Of a DNA stretch of 64,000 bases, positions 56,729-64,000 are shown one piece after another. Under the pieces are notes generated by a model, which saw nothing but the letters and a program-made list of their open reading frames with translations, had not been told where the DNA came from and did not search any database. How positions within the stretch are numbered: the first letter of the stretch is position 1; each line of letters begins with the position of its first letter. Made by a program: the position numbers and the translations under genes. This stretch comes from Pelomonas sp. Root405 (GTDB lineage Bacteria; Pseudomonadota; Gammaproteobacteria; Burkholderiales; Burkholderiaceae_C): positions 248,001 to 312,000 of the forward strand of contig NZ_LMDU01000013.1 in the NCBI RefSeq assembly GCF_001425165.1. The letters are read 5' to 3'.

Positions 56729-59065
56729 ATGCTGATTCCGGTCGTCTACCCGCCCCGCGAGCCCGCGCCGCCGCCGCAGTTTTCCCCGCCGCCGCCGCCT
56801 CAATCGCCCGTGGAGCCCGGCCCGCCGCCGCCGCCCGAGCCACCTTCGGCAACGACACCTCCCACGCCACCCGAAGGCGACGTGCCCCGCGTGCTCTATC
56901 TGCTGCGCGTCCTGTGGCTGTGCGCCTTCCCGGTCGGCATCGTCATTGCCGGTGTGGCGGTGCTGCTCTGCTTGGAGCAGGCGCGCGAGACCTTGCTGTC
57001 GCTCGAAGTGGGCAGCGCCCAGACCGCCGTGCTCGTGTTCGCCTTCGCGCTGTGGCTGCTGCTGGCCTGGTACACGGCCCGCCTGCTGCTGGACCGCCGC
57101 TTCAAGCCCGACTCGCTGGGCGAATGCACGCGGCCGCTGTTTGGCGAGCGCCTGCGCCGCTGGCTGCCGCGAGCCCTCATCGCCGGCGGCGGCCTGCCCA
57201 TCGCCCTGTTCTTCCTGATGCAGCCACGCGAGCGCCTCATCGGCGTGGCACTGCTGGCCGTCACGGTAGGCCTGAGCCTCTTCGTCTGGCGCCGGCGCGC
57301 CTGGCTCCTCAAGCTCGGCCCCGGCTCGCGTCTGGCGCGCTGGCTCGCCCTGGATGGCCGGCGCGAAGCCATTGCGCTGCTGGAGCGCGAGGACCGCATG
57401 AGCACGCCGTCGCGTCTGCTGATCGTGCTGGTGCTGCTGCTGCAATGGGCCATCTTTGCCGCGCTGGCCGCCTGGCCTGAGGCGACCGCCCGTGCCCTCG
57501 GCTCGCCCGCCCTCGTGCTGCTGGCCATGGGCAGCTGGATCGTCTTTGGCGGCATCCTGCTGACCTATGCACCCAAGGCGTTGTTCGGTTACCCGTTGAC
57601 CGCCCTGCCCCTGTTGCTCTTCGTCGCCTTCGCGCCGCTGAACGACAACCACCGCGTGGCCAATCCCTACCGCAGCGCCCACGCCACCATCGCCAGTCGG
57701 CAGCCGGCCGACGCGTGGCTGCAGGCCTGGCTGCGCACCGTCGGCGCCGACGGCAATCGTCCGCTGGTCCTCGTCGCCGTGACCGGTGGCGCCTCGCGTG
57801 CGGCCTACTGGGGCGGCGCCTCACTGGCCCGGCTGCAGGATCTGGGCGAACAGCAGGGCGTCAACTTCGCCGACTCGGTCTTCGCCATCAGCGGCACCTC
57901 GGGTGGCGCTTTGGGTGCCGCCAGCTTCGTCGCCGCCGTGGACGCGCGCCGCCAGTCCGTGGACAGCGCGGCCTGCACGCCGTGGAAGCTGGTGCGCGAC
58001 TTCACCGGCCAGGATCACCTCGCCACGCCGGTGGGCTACATGCTCTATCCCGACCTGATGCAGCGCCTTCTGCCGGTGGTCCTGCCCGGCGCGGACCGCT
58101 CGTTGGGGCTGGAGCAGGCCTGGGCGCGCGACTGGCCCGGCAGCCTGACCAGGCAGTGCCCGCTGCGGCCCGGCGCCCACCCCAATCCGTGGGGCCAGCC
58201 GCTGACCGCCCTGCACGGCCGCGCCACCGAAGTCGAATGGCTGCCGCTGTTGGCGCTGAACACTGCGGCGCTGGAGCGCGGCCAGCGCGTCTACCAGGCC
58301 GACTTCATCCTGCCCGCCAGCGACGGCATCGACCTGCTCGACCCGGCGCTGGGCCTGGACGTCGAGCACCTGACACTGGCCCAGGCCGTGCACAACAGCG
58401 CCCGCTTTCCCTACATCAGCCCGGCCGCTGCCGTCTTCTTCAAGGAAGCGCACACGGACGAAGCGGCCAATGACGTGGGCCGCATATGGGACCGCCTGGG
58501 CGACGGCGGCTATGTAGAGGCCAGCGGCACGCTCATGCTGTCCGACCTGCTGCGCGACCTGGAGGCATCAGGCCGGCTGCGCGTCTGCAAGCCCGAGGAA
58601 GACTGTGCGGCGCAGGGCGTGCTCGACCGCTCGCGGCTGCGCCTGCTGCTGCTGGTCAACAGCCCGTCCCAGGTCGAGGACTGGCTGTGCCGCGACGCCC
58701 CTCAGGCGGCGGATGCCCAGCCGCTGGACGGTCGCCGCTATCGCGCCACGCACATGAACCTGCACGAGCTCGTGGCGCCGCCGCGCGGCATCCTCAACAG
58801 CAACGGCGGCCGCGGCCGCGACTCGTCGGTCGAACTCATCAAGCGCATCGGCGGGTGCGGCCAGGTCGCCGAGCTTCGCATGCCCGCGGTCAAGGGACAG
58901 CGCCCGCCGTCGATGAACTGGATGCTGAACTCGGCCTCACGAGACTTCATCGACGCAGCGCTGCTCGAAAAGCTGCCCGTCACCGATGCCGACCTGGGCC
59001 CCGCACAGGCCCAGCTCAACGCGCATTTGCGCCAGGCCAAGGGCTGGATGCTGCTGATGAAGTAG
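56729..59065 (+). CDS. Polytopic membrane patatin-like phospholipase
   Basis: 778 residues from ATG 56729. Residues 7-50 are a Pro-rich segment (PPPPPQSPVEPGPPPPPEPP). About eight hydrophobic helices follow (residues ~57-300). The C-terminal half has patatin motifs: oxyanion loop TGGASRAAYWGG, nucleophile Ser in ISGTSGGALG (GxSxG) and catalytic Asp in GDGGYVEASG. So it is a probable serine lipid hydrolase anchored by an N-terminal membrane domain. The substrate is unknown. Confidence 0.82.
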   Translation: MLIPVVYPPREPAPPPQFSPPPPPQSPVEPGPPPPPEPPSATTPPTPPEGDVPRVLYLLRVLWLCAFPVGIVIAGVAVLLCLEQARETLLSLEVGSAQTAVLVFAFALWLLLAWYTARLLLDRRFKPDSLGECTRPLFGERLRRWLPRALIAGGGLPIALFFLMQPRERLIGVALLAVTVGLSLFVWRRRAWLLKLGPGSRLARWLALDGRREAIALLEREDRMSTPSRLLIVLVLLLQWAIFAALAAWPEATARALGSPALVLLAMGSWIVFGGILLTYAPKALFGYPLTALPLLLFVAFAPLNDNHRVANPYRSAHATIASRQPADAWLQAWLRTVGADGNRPLVLVAVTGGASRAAYWGGASLARLQDLGEQQGVNFADSVFAISGTSGGALGAASFVAAVDARRQSVDSAACTPWKLVRDFTGQDHLATPVGYMLYPDLMQRLLPVVLPGADRSLGLEQAWARDWPGSLTRQCPLRPGAHPNPWGQPLTALHGRATEVEWLPLLALNTAALERGQRVYQADFILPASDGIDLLDPALGLDVEHLTLAQAVHNSARFPYISPAAAVFFKEAHTDEAANDVGRIWDRLGDGGYVEASGTLMLSDLLRDLEASGRLRVCKPEEDCAAQGVLDRSRLRLLLLVNSPSQVEDWLCRDAPQAADAQPLDGRRYRATHMNLHELVAPPRGILNSNGGRGRDSSVELIKRIGGCGQVAELRMPAVKGQRPPSMNWMLNSASRDFIDAALLEKLPVTDADLGPAQAQLNAHLRQAKGWMLLMK

Positions 59066-59097
59066 GACGGCCAGCGCTGTCATGGCGCGCAGCCACA

Positions 59098-59496
59098 ATG
59101 CGGCCCGCCATGCCAAGCCCGTTCCTGAACCTCTTTGCCCCCGAGCGCCGCGCGATGTGGCGTGCGCTGCTCGCGCTGCTTCTCATCGTCATTACCTGGC
59201 TGGCCCTGTCGCCCGCGCCGCCCAGGACGGTTGACACCGGTTGGGACAAGTCCAACCACGCGCTCGCATTTGCTGCGCTGGCCTTTGCCGCCGTCTGGGC
59301 TATGTGGCCGCGGCCGCGTCAATGGCTGGTGTTGGTCGCCGCCCTGCTGGTCTACGGCGGCGCCATCGAGGTTGCGCAAGGCTTCGTGCCGTCGCGCAGC
59401 GCCGACTGGCTCGACGTGCTGGCCGATGGCCTTGGCATCGCCATCGGCCTGGCCGCCGCCTGGCCCGTCGCAGGCACCGCAGCACGACGACCATGA
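59098..59496 (+). CDS. VanZ-like family membrane protein
   Basis: 132 residues from ATG 59098 (ATG 59110 is possible; no clear ribosome site for either). Four hydrophobic helices. The VanZ pattern is visible in DTGWDKSNHALAFAALAF and GAIEVAQGFVPSRSADWLDV (conserved E-x2-Q and R-x3-D-x2-D). Function outside vancomycin clusters is not defined. Follows the patatin-like gene by 32 bp. Confidence 0.82.
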   Translation: MRPAMPSPFLNLFAPERRAMWRALLALLLIVITWLALSPAPPRTVDTGWDKSNHALAFAALAFAAVWAMWPRPRQWLVLVAALLVYGGAIEVAQGFVPSRSADWLDVLADGLGIAIGLAAAWPVAGTAARRP

Positions 59497-59636
59497 CCCC
59501 CATCGCGGCCATTGCAACTTAGGGGGTCGGCGCCCGGCCCCTTGCCGCGCGCCTCGGGTAGCTCCGGCAACGTCCTACAGCGCATGACCCTGCACTGACA
59601 TACCGTTGGCAGCAGATTGCGTTACGGTTGCTTCCC

Positions 59637-60779
59637 ATGTTGACCGACTTGCTCCGCGCTACCCGCGCCCACTCGCTGGCTCTGGCAGCGCCCCTGTCGG
59701 ATGAAGACGCCCAGCTGCAGTCCATGCCTGATGCCAGCCCCGCCAAATGGCATTTGGCGCACACGACGTGGTTCTTCGAGACCATGGTGCTGGCGCCGGA
59801 TCTGAACGGCTATCGCGTCTTCGACGAACGCTGGCCGCGCCTTTTCAATTCCTACTACGAGAGTCTCGGCCCCAGGCACGCAAGGCCGCAGCGCGGTCTG
59901 TTGAGCCGGCCCTCGCTCGACGAGGTCAAGGCCTATCGCGCCCATGTTGATGCGGCCCTGGCCGACCTGCTTCCCCAAGCCCCTGTCGAGACCCGCCGGC
60001 TGATCGAGCTGGGCTGCCAGCATGAGCAACAGCACCAGGAACTGTTGCTGACCGACATCCTTCACGCCTTTTCCTGCAACCCGCTGCTGCCGGCCTACGA
60101 CACCTCGGCACCGCAGCAGACGATGCCACCCGAGCAGCGCTGGCTGCAGCACCCCGGCGGCATCGTCGACATGGGCCACGATGGCAGCGGCTTCGCCTTC
60201 GACAACGAAGGCCCGCGGCACCAGGCGCTGCTGGCGCCGTTCGAGATCAGCAACCGGCTTGTCACCTGCGGTGAGTTCGCCGACTTTATCGCCTCGGGTG
60301 GCTACCGCGAGCCGCTGCTGTGGCTGTCCGACGGCTGGGCCGCCGTGCAGGCCCAGGGCTGGCAGCGACCGGCCTACTGGCTGGACGACGGCCGCGTCTT
60401 CGGGTTGCACGGCGTGCAGCCGATGGACCCCCAGGCGCCCGTGATGCAGCTGAGCTTCTACGAAGCCTGCGCCTTCGCCGAATGGGCCGGTGCACGGCTG
60501 CCGACCGAGTTCGAATGGGAGGCGGCATGCGGCTTGCCCTCTTTCGCGCAGGCCGATAACCAGGCCTGGCAATGGACCCGCTCCAGCTATGCGCCCTACC
60601 CCGGCTACCGGCCGGCCGCGGGCGCTGTAGGCGAGTACAACGGCAAGTTCATGGTCGGCCAGCAGGTGCTGCGGGGCGGCAGCTTGGCAACGCCGGTCGG
60701 ACACGCGCGGTCGAGTTACCGCAATTTTTTCCCGCCGGCCGCGCGCTGGCAGTTCAGTGGAGTGAGGCTCGCACGATGA
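59637..60779 (+). CDS. egtB: Ergothioneine biosynthesis sulfoxide synthase EgtB
   Basis: Iron-dependent enzyme that joins hercynine to a thiol as a sulfoxide. 380 residues from ATG 59637. N-terminal DinB-like iron site: WHLAHTTWFFE and HEQQHQE give the three-His facial triad. C-terminal formylglycine-generating-enzyme-like domain: PFEISNRLVTCGEFADFI, LPTEFEWEAA, and the C-terminal YRNFFPPAARWQFSGVRLAR. Stop overlaps the egtD start (ATGA at 60776-60779). Confidence 0.92.
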   Translation: MLTDLLRATRAHSLALAAPLSDEDAQLQSMPDASPAKWHLAHTTWFFETMVLAPDLNGYRVFDERWPRLFNSYYESLGPRHARPQRGLLSRPSLDEVKAYRAHVDAALADLLPQAPVETRRLIELGCQHEQQHQELLLTDILHAFSCNPLLPAYDTSAPQQTMPPEQRWLQHPGGIVDMGHDGSGFAFDNEGPRHQALLAPFEISNRLVTCGEFADFIASGGYREPLLWLSDGWAAVQAQGWQRPAYWLDDGRVFGLHGVQPMDPQAPVMQLSFYEACAFAEWAGARLPTEFEWEAACGLPSFAQADNQAWQWTRSSYAPYPGYRPAAGAVGEYNGKFMVGQQVLRGGSLATPVGHARSSYRNFFPPAARWQFSGVRLAR

Positions 60780-61738
60780 AACCAGGTATCGAATGGCGCC
60801 AGCCCCGCGCTGCAGTGGAAAACGAACAGTTCGCCGACGACCTGCACGCCGCGTTGAGCCGCATCCCCAAGGCCATCTCCCCCAAGTATTTCTACGACGA
60901 GGTCGGCTCCAAGCTGTTCGAGCAGATCTGCGACCTGCCCGAGTACTACCCAACCCGCACCGAGCTGGCACTGCTGCAGACGCATGCGGCCGACATGGCC
61001 GCGCAGTTCGGCGAGCGCGTGCAGTTGATCGAGTACGGCGCCGGCGCGCTGCGCAAGGTTCGCTTGCTGCTCGACACGATCCCGCGCGACAGCCTGCAGT
61101 TCGTGCCGGTGGACATCTCGGGTCCGCATCTGCTGTCGGCCTGCGACGGCCTCGCCGGCGACTACCCGGGCCTGGCCATCCACCCGCTGGTGGCCGACTT
61201 CACACGCCAGCACGCGCTGCCTGCTTGTGCCGAAGGAAGCCGGCGCGTCGGCTTCTTCCCCGGCTCCAGCATCGGCAACTTCACGCCTGCCGAGGCCGAC
61301 GCCTTCCTGCGCCTGGCGGCGGCCGAGCTGGCCGGCGGCGGCCTGCTGATCGGCATCGACCTCGTCAAGGACGAGCACGTGCTGCACGCTGCCTACAACG
61401 ATGCCGAGGGCGTGACCGCCGCCTTCAACATGAACCTGCTGGACCGCGCCCGCAAGGAACTCGGTGCCGAGTTCCCGACCGACGGCTTCCAGCACCTGGC
61501 CTTCTACAACCCGGCCTACCGCCGCATCGAGATGCACCTGCGCGCAACCCGCCCGCTGGAGCTGCAACTTGGCGGCGAGATCTATGTGTTCAACGAGGGC
61601 GAGACCCTGCATACCGAGCACTCGCACAAGTACACGGTCGACGGCTTCCAGGCGCTGGCCGCACGGGCGGGTTTCAAGCCGGGCAAGGTGTGGACCGACC
61701 CCAACCACTGGTTCGCGGTGCTGTGGCTGGAGGCCTAG
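60776..61738 (+). CDS. egtD: L-histidine N(alpha)-methyltransferase EgtD
   Basis: SAM-dependent trimethylation of histidine to hercynine, the first step of ergothioneine synthesis. 320 residues. Motifs: SPKYFYDEVGSKLFEQIC, LIEYGAGALRKVRLLLD (SAM loop), FPGSSIGNF, and C-terminal NEGETLHTEHSHKYTVDGF. ATG overlaps the egtB stop by 4 bp, so the two are coupled. The glutamyltransferase and lyase genes (egtA, egtC, egtE) are not in the window. Confidence 0.94.
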   Translation: MKPGIEWRQPRAAVENEQFADDLHAALSRIPKAISPKYFYDEVGSKLFEQICDLPEYYPTRTELALLQTHAADMAAQFGERVQLIEYGAGALRKVRLLLDTIPRDSLQFVPVDISGPHLLSACDGLAGDYPGLAIHPLVADFTRQHALPACAEGSRRVGFFPGSSIGNFTPAEADAFLRLAAAELAGGGLLIGIDLVKDEHVLHAAYNDAEGVTAAFNMNLLDRARKELGAEFPTDGFQHLAFYNPAYRRIEMHLRATRPLELQLGGEIYVFNEGETLHTEHSHKYTVDGFQALAARAGFKPGKVWTDPNHWFAVLWLEA

Positions 61739-61769
61739 GGCCGGTCATCAGCCCTCCCATAATCGGCGC

Positions 61770-62387
61770 ATGCCCGATGCTGCGCCCCCTGCCCTGCTTG
61801 ACCCCGGCCCCGTGCCGCTGGACGACCAGCTCTGGCGCGACACCTTCGATGAACTGAAGAAGGTCGCGCGTGCGCGGCTGCGCTCGGCGGGCGACCCGAC
61901 CGGCTGCAACACGACCATGCTGGTCAACGAAAGCTGGCTCAAGCTGTCGGCTCGGGCGGCCCGTCAATCGGATCAATCGGGCCAGCCGGGCCAAACGGAT
62001 GGTGCCGGCGGCCTGAGCTTTCCGACGCGGGCCCACTTCTTCGCCTACGCCTCGCGGGCCATGCGCTCCATCGTGGTCGACCTGCTGCGTGAGCGCGCGG
62101 CGCAGCGGCGCGGCGGCGGCCAGGCGGGCGATGCGGTGCAGTGGGTGACGCTGGACACCGCGCTGGGCGAGCGCGTGCCCGCGCCCGAGGACGAACCGCT
62201 GCAGGTGGACGACGCGCTTCGTACGCTGGAGGCGCGCGAACCCCGCTTGGCCCGTGTGGTCGAGCTGCGCTACTTCGCCGGCATGACCGAAACCGAAGTG
62301 GCCGAGGTGCTGGGCATCAACGAACGCACCGTGCGGCGCGACTGGGACAAGGCGCGTGCGCTGCTGCGCACGTTGCTGGCCGCCTGA
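61770..62387 (+). CDS. RNA polymerase sigma factor, TIGR02999-type (Sig-70 X6, ECF)
   Basis: 205 residues from ATG 61770. Region 2 is NTTMLVNESWLKLSA...RAHFFAYASRAMRSIVVD, region 4 is LRYFAGMTETEVAEVLGINE followed by RTVRRDWDKARALL. A Gln/Gly-rich stretch of ~20 residues lies between them. Members of this family are usually next to a protein kinase gene, and here one begins 64 bp downstream. Confidence 0.88.
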   Translation: MPDAAPPALLDPGPVPLDDQLWRDTFDELKKVARARLRSAGDPTGCNTTMLVNESWLKLSARAARQSDQSGQPGQTDGAGGLSFPTRAHFFAYASRAMRSIVVDLLRERAAQRRGGGQAGDAVQWVTLDTALGERVPAPEDEPLQVDDALRTLEAREPRLARVVELRYFAGMTETEVAEVLGINERTVRRDWDKARALLRTLLAA

Positions 62388-62451
62388 GCTGATGGCCTGA
62401 ATTGCCCGCCTGAATGTCCGGCCTACAGCGCGGAATCCGTTGGCCCCGCTG

Positions 62452-64000
62452 ATGCCATCCGATCCATCCACTGCCATGCAGCTGGCTTTCAGCGACGAAT
62501 GGTGGGGCGAGTATTCGCGCCTCACCGAAGAATCCATGGGTCTGGACCCCGCCGAGCGCCCCGCCTGGCTGGCGGGCCTGGCGCCGCACCTCGCGCCCTT
62601 GCACGACGCGCTTGCCATCTTCCTAAGGGAGCTGGATGACGTCCAGTCAGCGGGTTATATGGAAACGCCCGCCGCCCTATCCACTGGCCACGGGACGGGC
62701 CGAAGCGAGCGATTGGCCGGCCAGCACATCGGGCCCTACAGGCTGCTGCGCTTGCTCGGCGCGGGCGGCATGGGCGAGGTGTGGCTGGCGCAACGGGCCG
62801 ACGGCGCCTACCAGCGCGAGGTGGCGCTGAAGCTGCCGCATGCCCACCTGCTGGCCGGCAGCGTGCGCGAGCGATTCCTGCGCGAACGCGACATCCTGGC
62901 CCGCCTTGCCCACCCCCACATCGCGCGCTTCTACGACGCAGGGCTGGACGACAGCGGCCAGCCCTACATCGCGCTGGAAGCGGTGCATGGCCAGCCGATC
63001 ACGCACTGGGCACGCGAGCACGCACTCATGCTGGATGCGCGGCTGGATCTGTTCGCGCAGGTGACCGACGCCGTCGGGCATGCGCACAGCCGGCTGGTGG
63101 CACACCGCGACCTCAAGCCCGCCAACGTGCTGGTCAGTGCCCAGGGCGTGAGGCTGCTGGACTTCGGTATCGCCAAGCTGCTGGCCGACAACCCGGCGGG
63201 CGACACCGCCTTGACCCGCGCGGACGCGCTGCTGGCCACGCCCGCCTACGCGGCTCCGGAGCAAGTGGCCGGCGGCGCGGTGACCGTGGCCACCGATGTG
63301 TATGCACTCGGCGTGTTGCTGTTCGAGCTGCTGACCGGCACCACGCCGCATGCGGTGCTGAAGTCATCCAACCTGGCGGCTGGCGACCTGCTCGCCTCCG
63401 ACTGCGCCACGCCCGCGCTCGCCGCCGAGGCCGGCAGCACGCCCAAGGCCTGGCGGCAGCGCCTGCGCGGGGACCTGGACGCCATCCTCGCCAAGGCGCT
63501 CGCCACCGCACCGGATGCGCGCTATGCGTCGGTGGCCGACCTGGCCGCCGACCTGCAACGCCATCGCGCCGACCAGCCCATCCAGGCGCGCCGCATCACC
63601 GCTTGGACGCGGCTGGTCAAGGCTGCGCGCCGGCGCCGCGCTGCCGTCGTGATGGCGGCGCTGCTGTGCGCCAGCCTGGTGGCGGGCCTGGCCGGCGTGC
63701 TGTGGCAGGCCCGCGAGGCGCAGGCCCAGACGCGGCGGGCCGAGGCGGTCAAGGCCTTCCTGCTGTCGGTCTACCGCGCCAACGACCCGCGCATCGCGTC
63801 CGACACCCCGCGCGGCCAGATCAGCGCCAAGGCGCTGTTGGACGCGAGCGTGGGTCGCATCGACAGCGCCTTCGCGGCGGACGTGAAGCTGCGCATCGAG
63901 CTGCTGCGTACCGCTGCCGACATCTACCGCGAGCTGGGTGACGAGGCCTCGTACGAGCAGTTGCAGGTACGCCAGCTCGCCCTCGTGCGCGAGCACCTCG
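62452..64000 (+). CDS. Membrane Ser/Thr protein kinase (3' end cut by window)
   Basis: About 516 residues inside the window from ATG 62452 (ATG 62476 is an alternative); it continues beyond 64000. Kinase motifs are complete: glycine loop LLGAGGMGEV, catalytic Lys in VALKLP, HRDLKPANV, DFG in LLDFGIAKLL, and YAAPEQVAGG. A single membrane helix (VVMAALLCASLVAGLAGVLW) follows the kinase domain, then the start of a helical extracytoplasmic domain with AKALLDASVGRIDSAF. Probably controls the ECF sigma factor just upstream. Confidence 0.88.
   Translation, partial: MPSDPSTAMQLAFSDEWWGEYSRLTEESMGLDPAERPAWLAGLAPHLAPLHDALAIFLRELDDVQSAGYMETPAALSTGHGTGRSERLAGQHIGPYRLLRLLGAGGMGEVWLAQRADGAYQREVALKLPHAHLLAGSVRERFLRERDILARLAHPHIARFYDAGLDDSGQPYIALEAVHGQPITHWAREHALMLDARLDLFAQVTDAVGHAHSRLVAHRDLKPANVLVSAQGVRLLDFGIAKLLADNPAGDTALTRADALLATPAYAAPEQVAGGAVTVATDVYALGVLLFELLTGTTPHAVLKSSNLAAGDLLASDCATPALAAEAGSTPKAWRQRLRGDLDAILAKALATAPDARYASVADLAADLQRHRADQPIQARRITAWTRLVKAARRRRAAVVMAALLCASLVAGLAGVLWQAREAQAQTRRAEAVKAFLLSVYRANDPRIASDTPRGQISAKALLDASVGRIDSAFAADVKLRIELLRTAADIYRELGDEASYEQLQVRQLALVREHL

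Overview
The window is 64 kb of GC-rich chromosome with very dense coding, many TTG/GTG starts and many 1-4 bp gene overlaps. Gene content and order (clpX-clpP-tig, ilvBNC-pssA-leuA, nadE-glnB, sigma-DUF3619-DUF3106-RDD-dgkA, hpnCDE, egtB-egtD) point to a betaproteobacterium of the order Burkholderiales, probably near the Roseateles/Rubrivivax/Leptothrix group. That placement is an inference from gene content; no rRNA is present. I see no prophage, insertion sequence, integron or CRISPR array. One tRNA gene, tRNA-Leu(TAG), is present.

Layout. 1-3.2 kb: proteostasis genes clpX (cut by the window edge), clpP and tig, then tRNA-Leu. 3.3-7.7 kb: an RND efflux permease and its lipoprotein adaptor, with a clear promoter/operator. 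7.8-10.8 kb: hpnC-hpnD-hpnE, which make squalene from farnesyl diphosphate, overlapping tail to tail with a TIGR03790-type secreted protein; then a divergent IclR regulator and a PBP7-type endopeptidase. 14-22 kb: the branched-chain amino acid locus ilvB-ilvN-ilvC-pssA followed by two different 2-isopropylmalate synthases behind a Leu-codon leader peptide and attenuator. 22-26.4 kb: an ECF sigma factor in a tightly overlapped cluster with DUF3619, DUF3106, RDD and dgkA, then AraC and LysE genes. 26.4-34 kb: glnB, nadE, a FemAB/GNAT-like protein, a PagL-type lipid A deacylase, divergent soluble and membrane pyrophosphatases, and a J-domain protein.

34-43.8 kb is the most unusual region. Eleven consecutive minus-strand genes run from a GntR/HutC regulator through an AprA-like flavoprotein, an AprB-like ferredoxin, a ten-repeat HEAT protein, an FdxA-type ferredoxin, a substrate-binding protein fused to a NosL-like domain, an ABC permease and ATPase, a DUF971 protein and a ferredoxin-NADP reductase to a YeiH-type putative sulfate exporter. 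It looks like a complete import, redox and export module for an unidentified, probably sulfur-containing compound. The regulator has a palindromic operator and a possible sigma-54 promoter in front of it.

44-48.6 kb holds a CopG-like regulator, a PHB-depolymerase-family esterase, a SNF2 helicase and an RpiB-like isomerase. 48.8-56.1 kb is a fatty-acid beta-oxidation operon (FadB-like, thiolase, acyl-CoA dehydrogenase, SDR and three hotdog thioesterases) behind a TetR-type palindrome. 56.2-64 kb has a small membrane-anchored coiled-coil protein, a polytopic patatin-like protein, a VanZ-like protein, the ergothioneine genes egtB-egtD, and an ECF sigma factor followed by a membrane Ser/Thr kinase cut by the window end.
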